From: Bacillota bacterium
GTDB lineage: Bacteria > Bacillota > Clostridia > Lachnospirales > Lachnospiraceae
Reading direction: 5' to 3'
DNA: 61,110 nucleotides
NCBI GenBank assembly: GCA_023398375.1
Contig: JAEWSH010000134.1
Coordinates: 1-61,110 of the forward strand
The translations under genes and the position numbers were made by a program. Of the stretch, positions 16,292-26,236 are shown piece after piece (the first letter of the stretch is position 1; every line of letters begins with the position of its first letter). The notes under the pieces were generated by a model. That model did no database searches, was not told the origin of the DNA, and was given only the letters and a program-made list of their open reading frames with translations.

Positions 16292-18367
16292 TTAATGGCT
16301 CGCAATGAGGATCATAACACTTCTTGGTCTAATTCTCATTGTATTGCCTAAAAATTTATCTTTTTTTATGGTGCTTTCTTCACAATAGGTATCAACTATT
16401 ACTTTCCACAACAGATGTTCATTTAATATAGGAAGTTCTATATTCTGTTCTATCCAGTAAGTGTTGATTGCTAAATACACGATATCTTCTTTGGAGTCGT
16501 CCTCACTTCTTCCTGCATACATTACACCAATATAATGATTATTATTCTCAAAGTCAAGATTCCAAGGCTGAATACCATGTATACTTATATTAGGAAACCC
16601 ATTTGAGCAAAGGGCAGTATCAGTCCTAACAATACGATATTTTTTTCTTAATTGGATCATATCTTTAAAAAATTTAAAAATAGTTTTATTTTTTTTCAGT
16701 AAGTTCCAGTCTAACCAGGAGATTTCGTTGTCTTGACAATATGCATTATTATTTCCGAACTGGGTATTTCCGAATTCATCTCCTGCCAAAAACATAGGAA
16801 CTCCTCTACTGCACATCAGTACTGCACAAGCATTTTTTATGAGTCTGAGACGAAGTGCTATCACAGCCTGATCATCGGTTTCTCCTTCCACACCACAATT
16901 CCAGCTGCGATTATCATTTGATCCATCCGTATTATCCCAGCCATTTTTTTCATTATGTTTTTCATTGTAGGAATATAGATCCCATAATGTAAATCCATCA
17001 TGGCAAGTCAAAAAATTTACAGAAGCATTGCTCCCCCTGTGCTCTGAACTATAGATATCCAGTGATCCTGTGATTCTGTTTGCCGCATCGACTACTTTCC
17101 CAAAATCTCCTTTTAAAAAACTTCTCATATCATCCCGATATCTTCCATTCCATTCTACCCAGCGATTCCATGCCGGAAATGTTCCTACCTGATATAACCC
17201 ACCGGCATCCCATGCCTCTGCTATTAATTTTACATTTCCAAGAATAGGATCAAATGCAAGGCTCTGCAAAAGTGGTGGCTGGCTCATCGGAGATCCATCT
17301 TCATTTCGCCCCAAAATACTTGCAAGATCGAAACGAAAACCATCTACACGGTAGGTGATCACCCAATACCGCAAACACTCCAATATCATCTCTCGCACAA
17401 TCGGATGATTGCAGTTAAGAGTGTTACCACAGCCGCTGAAATTATAGTAATATCCATCTGGTGTCAGCATATAATAAATATTGTTATCAATTCCCTTAAA
17501 ACAAAAAAAGGGACCGTTTTCATTCCCCTCAGCTGTATGATTAAATACAACATCTAAATAGACTTCTATATCGTTCGCATTTAACTCCTTAATGAGATGC
17601 TTTAATTCATTACCTTCCCGATTATATTCTAAACTTGCACAATAACTTGTATTCGGTGCAAAAAAACTAACCGTATTATATCCCCAATAGTCCAATAATT
17701 TATTACCACTCACTTCTCTTTTACCCAGTGACTCATCAAACTCAAAAATCGGCATCAACTCAACTGCATTGATTCCCAATTCTTTTAAATACGGTATTTT
17801 TTCCATTATCCCGGCAAATGTACCAGGATACATAACTTTAGAGGATGCATCTTTGGTAAATCCTCTTACATGCATCTCATATATAATGATATCTTCCATC
17901 GGAATCAGAGGCTGCTTACAGTTCTCCCAGTCAAAATCATTTTTTACTACTCTCGCCTTATACCACTTCCCAGTCTTTTCTCCCCACACACTTTGTCCCG
18001 TAACTGCTCTCGCATAGGGATCTAGCAGATATTTTGTCCGATCAAAGATAATTCCCTTTTTAGGATCACTTGGACCGTCTATGCGATAAGCATATTCAAA
18101 TTCTTCTATATTTAGTTTAAATACTATCATAGAATAAACATTTCCTATTCTATAATGTTCCGGAAACTTAATCACAGCATATGGTTCTTGCTGCATTCTA
18201 TGGAAGAGCAAAAGTTCACAGGATGTTGCCTGCTGCAAATGGATCGTAAAATTTACACCGCCAGGAATAGCTGTAGCACCATTTATCTCATAAAATCCAG
18301 GTCTTATTTCAAACCCATCAATCTTATCTAATGCTACTAAATGAATTTTTTTATTACTATTGTCCAT
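16292..18367 (-). CDS. Glycogen debranching enzyme / isoamylase-type GH13
   Basis: 691 aa from the ATG at 18367 (MDNSNKK), which has AGGAGG at good spacing; the longer frame to 18406 does not. An N-terminal CBM48/E-set domain (about 15-140) is followed by the GH13 barrel: DVVFNHTAEGNENG, GFRFDLASILGR (nucleophile Asp), IAEAWD (acid/base Glu) and FLTCHDGFTLWD. These and the GDEFGNTQFGNNNAYCQDNE loop identify the GlgX/isoamylase subgroup that cleaves alpha-1,6 branches in glycogen or starch. No signal peptide, so it acts in the cytoplasm on stored or imported glucans. No other glycogen gene is nearby. Confidence 0.88.
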   Translation of the reverse strand: MDNSNKKIHLVALDKIDGFEIRPGFYEINGATAIPGGVNFTIHLQQATSCELLLFHRMQQEPYAVIKFPEHYRIGNVYSMIVFKLNIEEFEYAYRIDGPSDPKKGIIFDRTKYLLDPYARAVTGQSVWGEKTGKWYKARVVKNDFDWENCKQPLIPMEDIIIYEMHVRGFTKDASSKVMYPGTFAGIMEKIPYLKELGINAVELMPIFEFDESLGKREVSGNKLLDYWGYNTVSFFAPNTSYCASLEYNREGNELKHLIKELNANDIEVYLDVVFNHTAEGNENGPFFCFKGIDNNIYYMLTPDGYYYNFSGCGNTLNCNHPIVREMILECLRYWVITYRVDGFRFDLASILGRNEDGSPMSQPPLLQSLAFDPILGNVKLIAEAWDAGGLYQVGTFPAWNRWVEWNGRYRDDMRSFLKGDFGKVVDAANRITGSLDIYSSEHRGSNASVNFLTCHDGFTLWDLYSYNEKHNEKNGWDNTDGSNDNRSWNCGVEGETDDQAVIALRLRLIKNACAVLMCSRGVPMFLAGDEFGNTQFGNNNAYCQDNEISWLDWNLLKKNKTIFKFFKDMIQLRKKYRIVRTDTALCSNGFPNISIHGIQPWNLDFENNNHYIGVMYAGRSEDDSKEDIVYLAINTYWIEQNIELPILNEHLLWKVIVDTYCEESTIKKDKFLGNTMRIRPRSVMILIASH

Positions 18368-18487
18368 TTTTGCCTCCTGTCTGCAATCTTTTGTCACATA
18401 ACGCACTATAAACTATTACTATTTTAACACAATAATAATATTTTACCATTTATTCTTAAAAATCACTGAACAGTCTAAACTGAAATA

Positions 18488-18514
18488 ACAGCAAATGGAT
18501 GATCCATTCGCTGC
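18488..18514 (-). terminator. Palindromic hairpin after the GH3 gene
   Basis: AGCAAATGGAT pairs with ATCCATTCGCT, with one G-U/A-C mismatch. It lies 55 bp after the stop of the GH3 gene; the following minus-strand sequence (TTATTTCAGTTT) is only moderately U-rich. Confidence 0.4.
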
Positions 18515-18569
18515 TATTGATGAGTTTAGGTGATAGACCTATGCACATAAAACGGAGTGCCGATTCTTA

Positions 18570-21332
18570 CTATTTTTCATTCATTAATGTTATTGTCATA
18601 TCTTTTAATTCTAAACCATTTTGCCTGAAAGATAATTTAAATGCATGAATTCTGGTTTCCATAAAAACTCTATTTTCAATGGAAACCCACTTTCCTCCTG
18701 TTCCATTCCATGTAAACATGGCAATTGGCGTTCCTCCATAGAAAAACGAGACCGGAAGCTGTGCCAGTTCGCTTACCTGGGATTTTGCTGTTATGGTTAA
18801 TTTGTATTCTCCATCCCGTGCAAGATCAAGTCCAAATGCAAAGTTACCATCTTTCTCAACCTTAATATCCGCTAGTGAAATTGTAAGTTGATCCTGCACC
18901 TTATAAGTAACTATTTCTATTTCCTCTTGTGCTGCCTCTTCCAGTGGTTGATGAATGACTTCTACCTCACATCCGGCTCCTAAGAAGCGTTTCATTGCAT
19001 GTGAATGCATTACAAAAGTACAGATATTCACCGCACATCTTTGTAGTTCTCCTCTTGTTAATGTACCTCCCGCAAGTGCGGTCAAAGTATTATCACCAAT
19101 GGTATTTACGGCACCATCCGCACATACCATGTAGAGATCGTTTTGTGCTGCTGCCATTGCTGCAAAATTTGTCTTATTTGCTTCTACATTTTCTTCATTG
19201 ATTTTTGCCCACCAGTCAGTCATAACAATACCAGAAAAGCCCCACTGCCTGCGGAGGATCTGTGTTACAAGATCATAACTTCCGGCTGTCCACAGTCCAT
19301 TGACAGAACCATATGTTGTCATAACAACATGACCAACACCTGCTTTGACTGCCATTTCAAAACCTTTCAGGTAAATTTCTCTTAAAGCACGTTCCGATAT
19401 TACACTATCCACATCATGGCGGTATGTTTCCTGATTATTTCCGCAAAAATGCTTCATCGAACCTGTTACCCCAGACTTTGCGAGACCTTTTAACTGCGCC
19501 GTTGCCAGTATACCAGTTAAGTATGGGTCTTCTGAGAAATACTCAAAATTTCTTCCATTTAGAGGATGCCTATGAATATTCATACCAGGACCCAAAAGAA
19601 TCTCAATCTTATTCTTGATCATCTCCATTCCTGTATAAGTAAACAATTCCTCTGCTAATTCTTCATTGAAAGTACAAGCAATTAATGTTCCGTTCGGCAG
19701 ACTGAAAGCATATGTACCCGTATCCAGTCTCATACCGGAAGGTCCATCTGTACAACATCCGCAAGGAATACCCATTTCCTGTAATCTTGGACTGACCCCT
19801 CCGAATGCGGCTGCCGTTCCTGGTGTCACTTTGGTACTCCCCATTCCCTCTCCCCGAATTATACAGGATAGATCCTCATCCGATAACTGTGCCACAAACG
19901 CATCCATATCCGCTTTTTTTTCCAGAACATCTTTTAGTCTGATCCCTTTATCTTCTACAAGAGGAATTGTTTCAGGAAGATTGCTTTTTCTTCTTTCTGT
20001 CATATTTATTGTTCGGAGCGGTACATCCTCCCATTGCATCTGATATATCCCATTTTCATCTGCCTGTGGCTTCATTCTGCGATATGCACTTACAGGTGCC
20101 AGCGCTTCCTCAAGTTGTTCTGTTACTAGCAACTGTGATAATGTAAACACACCTGCTTCTTCAGCCTTTCTTACATCATTGCCTGCAAATATTACATAGG
20201 TTCCTTCTTCCAGGACCATACAAGATTTATGTCCTGTCATACCTGCTTCATCATAAGAGGCAAAGTTTTCGATATCTATATCAAAAGTTAAAATCTGGAC
20301 TTCTAATGGTTTCAATACTTTTGTTTTCTGAAATGCGATCAGACTTCTGCAAGGTTTTCCCAATTTTCCCTGCGGTGCTGCCACATAGATCTGCACTACT
20401 TCTTTACCCGAGTAGTTTCCCATATTTTTGACTGAAACAGCTATTTTAATATTATGATTCATTTTTTCGAATACTTCTGTACTGATATTAAATTCTGAAT
20501 AAGATAGCCCAAAGCCAAAAGGATAGCGTACTTTCTCCTTTGCTACCGTCTCAAAATAACGGTATCCAACATAAATATCTTCTACATAATAATCAAAATC
20601 CCTATTTCCAAAATTTCCATCTGATGGATAGTCTTTTATTGAGTATGCAATCGTATCCGACAGTTTTCCAGACGGGCTTATTTTTCCTGTTAGTACATCT
20701 GCAACTCCATACCCACCGATCATACCACCTTGCCATGCATACAGAACTGCATCCGGTTTATACACATCCACAAAACTCATATCAATAATATTTCCCACAT
20801 TAAGTACCACTGTCATTTTCGCGAATGTTTTTCTTACCTTCTCCATCAAATCTTCTTCTAATGCGGTTAATCGATATGCTCCAGCTTCATCTTTATTATC
20901 ATGGTCTTCTCCAGCTGTTCTTCCTATAATAATAAGTGCATGTTCAGATTCTTCTGCTGCCTTCCGGACCAGTTCCTCGGATACTTCCATTTCCTCCTGC
21001 GCCCACGGTTCCGTACCCCATCCGATCCCGGCAAAAAAGGGATGCTCCAGCTCCCATTCTTCATACACTTTTCTGAGGTATTTATTTAATTCCACGCTGC
21101 CGTCTTCCAATAATCCATCTACGATTCCAATTACTTTGGAAACATTGACCATGCCTCCCGAACCAGTTCCGCTCTTGTAATAATTATTCTGTATTCTTCC
21201 AAATACGGCTACTTTACTTCCCTTTGCATAAGGAAGCGCACCATTATCATTTTTTAATAAAACGATACCTTCCGCAACTGTCTGTCTGGCACAATCCATA
21301 TACTTCTGCCAATCCAGTATTTTTTTTTCCAT
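18570..21332 (-). CDS. GH3 beta-glycosidase with reversed domain order
   Basis: 920 aa, no signal peptide, so cytoplasmic. The order is the reverse of most GH3 enzymes. The alpha/beta sandwich comes first (about 15-265: GTGSGGMVN, GRTAGEDHDNKDE), then an FnIII-like domain (about 290-395). Then comes the TIM barrel (about 480-800) with GPSGMRLDTG, GPGMNIHRHPLNGRNFEYFSEDP, MKHFCGNNQE and VMTDWW, whose Asp706 is the expected nucleophile. A beta-sandwich, possibly carbohydrate-binding, ends the protein (about 835-920). This permuted layout is known from some rumen and gut Clostridia glucosidases. The divergent AraC gene probably controls it. Substrate most likely a beta-glucoside; xyloside remains possible. 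Confidence 0.88.
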   Translation of the reverse strand: MEKKILDWQKYMDCARQTVAEGIVLLKNDNGALPYAKGSKVAVFGRIQNNYYKSGTGSGGMVNVSKVIGIVDGLLEDGSVELNKYLRKVYEEWELEHPFFAGIGWGTEPWAQEEMEVSEELVRKAAEESEHALIIIGRTAGEDHDNKDEAGAYRLTALEEDLMEKVRKTFAKMTVVLNVGNIIDMSFVDVYKPDAVLYAWQGGMIGGYGVADVLTGKISPSGKLSDTIAYSIKDYPSDGNFGNRDFDYYVEDIYVGYRYFETVAKEKVRYPFGFGLSYSEFNISTEVFEKMNHNIKIAVSVKNMGNYSGKEVVQIYVAAPQGKLGKPCRSLIAFQKTKVLKPLEVQILTFDIDIENFASYDEAGMTGHKSCMVLEEGTYVIFAGNDVRKAEEAGVFTLSQLLVTEQLEEALAPVSAYRRMKPQADENGIYQMQWEDVPLRTINMTERRKSNLPETIPLVEDKGIRLKDVLEKKADMDAFVAQLSDEDLSCIIRGEGMGSTKVTPGTAAAFGGVSPRLQEMGIPCGCCTDGPSGMRLDTGTYAFSLPNGTLIACTFNEELAEELFTYTGMEMIKNKIEILLGPGMNIHRHPLNGRNFEYFSEDPYLTGILATAQLKGLAKSGVTGSMKHFCGNNQETYRHDVDSVISERALREIYLKGFEMAVKAGVGHVVMTTYGSVNGLWTAGSYDLVTQILRRQWGFSGIVMTDWWAKINEENVEANKTNFAAMAAAQNDLYMVCADGAVNTIGDNTLTALAGGTLTRGELQRCAVNICTFVMHSHAMKRFLGAGCEVEVIHQPLEEAAQEEIEIVTYKVQDQLTISLADIKVEKDGNFAFGLDLARDGEYKLTITAKSQVSELAQLPVSFFYGGTPIAMFTWNGTGGKWVSIENRVFMETRIHAFKLSFRQNGLELKDMTITLMNEK

Positions 21333-21567
21333 ATCTTGTCCTCCTGTTTATATTAACAACTATTTTCCTGTTAATATTGCTATTTTATTCATCTCTTTTC
21401 TCAAATTTACTTTTTTCTCCTATGCATAGGTTACCTAAATATCCGCATATTTTATAGATATAATATTAACATATTTATAGGTTGATATTGATATTTGCAA
21501 GAACACTCTATATACTTAGCTTATATATGTTCAGAATAAAACTTATATTATAGGAAGGAGTCTAGAC

Positions 21568-22404
21568 ATGCCAGCATACAAGCATGAGAATATAATAGAT
21601 GATAATCATTTACAAGTCTTTTTTTCTACCCCTTTTGACGAAAACTTTATTTGTACTGCACATTGGCATAATCATCTGGAAATTCTCCTGATATTGGCAG
21701 GTTCTATGGCGGCTTATATTAATTCACAAAAATACCTGCTAGGGCCATCCGATATGCTTATTATCAATTCAAACGACATTCATTCGACCTATATAAATGA
21801 ATCTATTACCTATATTTTATTGCAGATTCCTGCTGATTTTATCAGTCGGACACTGTCAAATTATTCTTTTATTCATTTTCAGGAGTTCTTTCCTGCTTCC
21901 AATACCAGTACATCATGTTCGAGTCTGCGTAATTATTTATTGGATATGAAAAAAGATTATGAAAAAAAAGAAGACGGATATGAACTCCACTTTACCTCTT
22001 TGCTATATCAATTTCTATTCTGCCTGTATAAAAATTTTTCTACAAAAATATCACCTGGTGAAAACACAAAAAATAACCGCGACATAAAGCGGATCGAAGA
22101 AATCATTCGCTATGTGCGGTTACATTATGCTGAGCCTATTACGTTATCTGATGCTGCTACGGCCGTATGCCTTAGCCGTGAATACTTCTGCCGTCTGTTT
22201 AAAGAATATACAGGACAGACTTTTTTGGAGTATCTGAATACTTACCGGATAGTCCGTTTCTATTCTGATCTGGTACAGACAACGGACAGTATTACTTATT
22301 TGCTGGAAAAGAACGGAATTACGAACTATAAAGTATTTATGAATCTATTTAAAAAAACATATCATGCCACTCCAAAGCAGATTCGGAGGGGAATGACCTT
22401 TTGA
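21568..22404 (+). CDS. AraC-family transcriptional regulator
   Basis: 278 aa. An N-terminal cupin sensor (HWHNHLEILLILAGSMAAYINSQKYLLGPSDMLIIN, quoted in part) is followed by two AraC helix-turn-helix motifs (about 180-275: LSDAATAVCLSREYFCRLFKEYTG and KVFMNLFKKTYHATPKQIRR, in part). AGGAAGGAG precedes the ATG. It is divergent from the GH3 gene across 235 bp, which suggests it activates that gene in response to a beta-glucoside or a derived sugar (inference from position). Confidence 0.88.
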   Translation: MPAYKHENIIDDNHLQVFFSTPFDENFICTAHWHNHLEILLILAGSMAAYINSQKYLLGPSDMLIINSNDIHSTYINESITYILLQIPADFISRTLSNYSFIHFQEFFPASNTSTSCSSLRNYLLDMKKDYEKKEDGYELHFTSLLYQFLFCLYKNFSTKISPGENTKNNRDIKRIEEIIRYVRLHYAEPITLSDAATAVCLSREYFCRLFKEYTGQTFLEYLNTYRIVRFYSDLVQTTDSITYLLEKNGITNYKVFMNLFKKTYHATPKQIRRGMTF

Positions 22405-22415
22405 CCCTGGTATCA

Positions 22416-22940
22416 TTACATATAATTTGCCAATACCACACTTGCCGCAATTCCAGCCAGAGTACATATAAGAGCCCCTGGAAGTGTCCACCTTGTTTTA
22501 CTTACCTTGGCCGATAGAAAATAAACACTCATTGTGTAGAAGATTGTCTCTGTGCAGCTCATCATAATTGACGTAATGAGCCCGATTCTGGAGTCCGTTC
22601 CATATTCTTTAAAAATGTCCAATACCAATCCCGTAGCAGCCGATGAAGAAAACATGCGTATGAATACAAGTGAGAAAAGCTCAGATGGAAAATGAAGCGG
22701 TTCTTCTATAATTGCAAAAATAGATGCCAGAAAATCAAGAAAACCGGAAGCTCTTAGTATTCCGACAGCTACCATGAGTCCGATTAAAGTAGGCATGATC
22801 TTTACAACTGTTTTTAATCCGTCTTCCGCCCCTCTGATAAAGTCCTCATAGATATTTTTTTTCATGGATATGCCTGTAGCAATAATATAAAAGATTAGGA
22901 TCGGTATGATTATATTAGATATATTAGTAAGTACATTCAT
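22416..22940 (-). CDS. spmB: Spore maturation protein B
   Basis: 174 aa membrane protein of the nucleoside-recognition (Gate) domain family. Motifs GAEDGLKTVVKIMPTLIGLMVAVGILR and SSAATGLVLDIFKEYGTDSRIGLI (in part) match SpmB. In B. subtilis SpmA and SpmB are needed for spore core dehydration. It follows spmA by 46 bp as usual. Its 3' end faces the AraC gene, 11 bp away. Confidence 0.9.
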   Translation of the reverse strand: MNVLTNISNIIIPILIFYIIATGISMKKNIYEDFIRGAEDGLKTVVKIMPTLIGLMVAVGILRASGFLDFLASIFAIIEEPLHFPSELFSLVFIRMFSSSAATGLVLDIFKEYGTDSRIGLITSIMMSCTETIFYTMSVYFLSAKVSKTRWTLPGALICTLAGIAASVVLANYM

Positions 22941-22986
22941 TATAACTTGCCTCTTAAGCTTCTCTATCCATATATATGAATATTAC

Positions 22987-23592
22987 CTAATCTACATAAC
23001 CTTTTCTGCAAAAAAGACGGCAGAAAACCACTGCTGTAAGAGTACTAATGAGTGTAGCCAGTAATCCCGGACCTATCACTGCTGCCGGATTTACACTGCC
23101 ATACTGACTTCGGTAAGCTATCATATTAACAGGTATCAATTGTAATGAAGATATATTAATAATTAAAAAGGTACACATCTCATTTGAAGCCATATTCCTG
23201 GTTGCACTACTTGCTTCCCGTTCTTCCTTTAATTTTCCAAGTTCTTCCATTGCCTTAAGTCCTGCCGGAGTCGCCGCCCATCCAAGTCCTAAAATATTTG
23301 CCACAATATTGGTTGAAATATATTCTCTGGCTTTATGTCCTTTTGGAATATCCGGAAACATGAAATTAACGAATGGGGATATTACCTTAGTCAATTTCCC
23401 GATTATTCCACATTCTTTTGCCACCTCCATTAATCCTACCCACAAAGACATGACCCCAAACATGGTTATACAAAGAGCAACTGCATCTTTTGCGGAGTCG
23501 ATTGCAGCATTTGTCACTCCCTCCAAATTTCCTGTTATAGCTGCATATAGAACACCAATAATGATCATTGCAGCCCATATATAATTCATCAT
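22987..23592 (-). CDS. spmA: Spore maturation protein A
   Basis: 201 aa, Gate-domain membrane protein with about four hydrophobic segments. GVMSLWVGLMEVAKECGIIGKLTKVISPFV, FPDIPKGHKAREYISTNIVANILGLGWAATPAGLKAM and FLIINISSLQLIPVN are SpmA hallmarks (fragments shown). Two consecutive ATG codons start the frame and either may be used; the ribosome-binding site is weak. Its presence with spmB indicates an endospore former. Confidence 0.9.
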   Translation of the reverse strand: MMNYIWAAMIIIGVLYAAITGNLEGVTNAAIDSAKDAVALCITMFGVMSLWVGLMEVAKECGIIGKLTKVISPFVNFMFPDIPKGHKAREYISTNIVANILGLGWAATPAGLKAMEELGKLKEEREASSATRNMASNEMCTFLIINISSLQLIPVNMIAYRSQYGSVNPAAVIGPGLLATLISTLTAVVFCRLFCRKGYVD

Positions 23593-23717
23593 AGATAATT
23601 CTTCACTTTTTTACTATGTTATGCCACATTTTTATATTTTAGAAATAATATGTTTACATATTTTTACAATAATTCTATAATGTAAATGTCCAAACAACTA
23701 CAACAAGGGGGAAGAAG

Positions 23718-24974
23718 ATGAATTCTTTAATATCTAATTTAAAAAATACTAACATGCGGAAACGTATCGCACTCTTACCAAAAGCGGCAGTCATATTTCT
23801 CTTGATCTTATTATTGGTATCTATCTTTACCAAGGGTTTTATTGCTCCTCTCATAATTTTTATGATAGCTATTATAACGGGATATTTTATTACACGTGCT
23901 GTATCGCAATCAATTCTTCAACAAATAGCTTCTTTGGAAGAGGTTATGAACAAAGTTTCTTCCGGCGAGTTATCTGTTACTATTCCTGATGAAATGAAAA
24001 CAGAAGATGAATTTGGTATTTTATCTATTGCTGTAGAAAAAACTATTTCTGAACTGAATCGTTATGAAGCTTATATCACAGACATTACAGATAATCTTGA
24101 ACGACTTGCTGATGGTCACATGGAGTTAGATCTTTCCCGTTCTTATACAGGTCAGTTCAGTAAAGTAAAAGACGGCTTGTCCCTGATTTCTGAATCTTTA
24201 AATAAAACAATCACAAAAATAAGTACCTCCTCTGATTCCGTAGCTGCGGAGGCCGAAAATATGTACTCATCAGCGTTACATCTTTCTGATGGTACTGCTG
24301 ACCAGTCAAGTGCTATTGAGGAACTCACGGCTTCCATTCAGGAAATCACTAATCAGGTATCGAATAATGCGACCGGTGCGCTTGATGCACGTAATAAAGT
24401 TGTAAGCATGAGCGAAACAGTAAATGAGAACAATACCAAGATGAATGATTTATTAAATGCTATGGACGACATCAAAGCATCTTCTAATGAAATTATACAT
24501 ATTATCCAAACAATTGAAGGTATCGCAAGCCAGACTAATCTGCTTTCACTTAATGCCTCTATCGAAGCTGCAAGAGCTGGTGAGATGGGCCGAGGATTTG
24601 CTGTTGTTGCTGGCGAGATTGGAAACCTTGCAAACCAAAGTGTGGAAGCTGTAAAAGTTACGTCTACCTTAATTGAAAATACAATCAGAGCCGTTGAAAA
24701 AGGTTCGTCCATTGCAGATACTACAGCCCAATCTTCCAATGCACTTGCAGAGGTCGCTTCGGATATTACAGAAATAATGGATAATATCAGCGACGGTTCT
24801 CAATCACAGAGCGCTTTACTACAACAATTTTCATCTGCTGTGGAACAGATTGCTACTGTGGTAGATCGTAACTCAAGTGCTGCTTCTGACAGTGCTGCTG
24901 TATCTGAAAAATTAAAAGAACATGCCTATTATCTCAAGGAATTGATACAGCATTTTAAATTATATGAATCATAA
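23718..24974 (+). CDS. Chemoreceptor-like protein without extracellular sensor
   Basis: 418 aa. The start ATG follows AAGGGGGAAGAAG. Two hydrophobic helices lie almost back to back (about residues 24-62), leaving no room for an ectodomain. HAMP-like sequence (QIASLEEVMNKVSSGELSV) precedes the methyl-accepting signalling domain with the tip IASQTNLLSLNASIEAARAG and AVVAGEIGNLANQS. It probably senses a membrane or cytoplasmic condition, or pairs with other receptors in the array. It is divergent from spmA and has its own promoter region of 125 bp. Confidence 0.88.
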   Translation: MNSLISNLKNTNMRKRIALLPKAAVIFLLILLLVSIFTKGFIAPLIIFMIAIITGYFITRAVSQSILQQIASLEEVMNKVSSGELSVTIPDEMKTEDEFGILSIAVEKTISELNRYEAYITDITDNLERLADGHMELDLSRSYTGQFSKVKDGLSLISESLNKTITKISTSSDSVAAEAENMYSSALHLSDGTADQSSAIEELTASIQEITNQVSNNATGALDARNKVVSMSETVNENNTKMNDLLNAMDDIKASSNEIIHIIQTIEGIASQTNLLSLNASIEAARAGEMGRGFAVVAGEIGNLANQSVEAVKVTSTLIENTIRAVEKGSSIADTTAQSSNALAEVASDITEIMDNISDGSQSQSALLQQFSSAVEQIATVVDRNSSAASDSAAVSEKLKEHAYYLKELIQHFKLYES

Positions 24975-25026
24975 ACAAGATGAATCAGCAAGCCGCTTCA
25001 CTTTTTATGAATTGTAGAATACAAAA

Positions 25027-25058
25027 GAGTTGGCTCAGATATTACTCTGAACCAACTC
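25027..25058. terminator. Bidirectional terminator between chemoreceptor and sugar-binding gene
   Basis: GAGTTGG-C-TCAGA pairs with TCTGA-A-CCAACTC around TATTAC. It is followed by TTATTTAT on the plus strand and TTTTGT on the minus strand, so it can end both convergent transcripts. Confidence 0.8.
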
Positions 25059-25119
25059 TTATTTATATCCTTGACAAGGGGGGATATTTTATACTATTAA
25101 GTTTTTTAGTTTTATTTAA

Positions 25120-26163
25120 TTACTTTAAATACTGATCTACATTATCTTTTGTTACAAGAACGAATGGTACCATATATTGGTATTGAACTGTCTCGCCCTT
25201 AGCTGCTGCAATTCCAACATCAATACCTTTTACTACCTGACCAGCACCATCTTGGTATACAGTTGCTAACAGTTCTCCATTTTTAACCATTGTCATTGGT
25301 CCTTCATTACCATCAACACCGATACATACGATATCACTTCTTCCTGCAGCATTCATAGCAGACTGTACAGCTGATGACATATCATCATTATCACAAATAA
25401 TAGCATTTAAACCATCACCATATTTTGCTAACCAGTCTTCAGCGAATTTAACAGCCTTTTCTGCCTGCCACTCTGCTGTTTGTTCACATCCGTCAAGCAA
25501 TTTCCAATTCTTATCTACATCTAAGATATTATGAAGACCTTCGCCACGTTGAATTTGTGCTGAATTACCGATAATTCCTTGAAGGTGACCATATCCGCCT
25601 CCTTCTGGAAGTTGTTCTGCCACAAATTTAGCCATCATTTCGCCAGCTTCCACATCATCTGAACCAACAAATGCTGTTGCAAGTTCATCTGTATTTTCTG
25701 TTTTAGAATTAACTACTACACATGGAACGCCTTCTTCTTTACATCTTTCAACGATTGGAGAGCAGCCAGCTGCTTCTGCCGGCAATACAATAATTAGGTT
25801 ACAGCCCATGTTTAAAGCATCTTCCAATAAGTTACATTGTGTAACAGGATCTGTCAGACCATCTAGCAAATGCCAGTCTTTGATTGTACCATCTTTTTTT
25901 AGTCCATCCAGTTTTTCTTTTGCTGCATTGTTAATTGTCGCATGGAATGCATCTACTGTGTTTTTAGCTATATATCCAACTACGATTTCATCAGTAGTTG
26001 CTGCTGCTTCGGATACTACTTCTTCAACACCTGATTTCGCTTCTGACACTGCTGCTTCTGTTTTTACTTCTGTTTTTGTTTCTGTTTTTGAGCCACATCC
26101 AACTAAACCGATAGCCATGCATGCTACCATTCCCACTGCCAATAGTTTTTTGAATTGTTTCAT
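25120..26163 (-). CDS. Sugar-binding lipoprotein of the RbsB family
   Basis: 347 aa from the ATG at 26163 (MKQFKKLLAV): AGGAGG lies 9 bases before it, whereas an ATG at 26172 directly abuts the AGGAGG. A lipobox at LVGCGS is followed by a charged linker (TETKTEVKTEAAV). The binding domain has the Peripla_BP_4 pattern (IVVGYIAKNTVDAFHATINNAAKEKL, in part; IVVLPAEAAG-like NLIIVLPAEA; ICDNDDMSSAVQSAM; GVDGNEGPM). It is the last gene of the seven-gene left arm, unlike most ABC operons where it comes first. Substrate unknown; the locus suggests an unusual sugar or polyol. Confidence 0.88.
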   Translation of the reverse strand: MKQFKKLLAVGMVACMAIGLVGCGSKTETKTEVKTEAAVSEAKSGVEEVVSEAAATTDEIVVGYIAKNTVDAFHATINNAAKEKLDGLKKDGTIKDWHLLDGLTDPVTQCNLLEDALNMGCNLIIVLPAEAAGCSPIVERCKEEGVPCVVVNSKTENTDELATAFVGSDDVEAGEMMAKFVAEQLPEGGGYGHLQGIIGNSAQIQRGEGLHNILDVDKNWKLLDGCEQTAEWQAEKAVKFAEDWLAKYGDGLNAIICDNDDMSSAVQSAMNAAGRSDIVCIGVDGNEGPMTMVKNGELLATVYQDGAGQVVKGIDVGIAAAKGETVQYQYMVPFVLVTKDNVDQYLK

Positions 26164-26236
26164 CTCTTTCATCCTCCTGAATACGTGTTGTTCGCATATC
26201 TGCGAAATCTTTTGTGTTCCCTAATACCTTCTCTTG

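Noticed and set aside
18570..21332. Two fused or frameshifted GH3 fragments
   Set aside because: The frame is continuous, all motifs are intact and the reversed order is a known GH3 variant.
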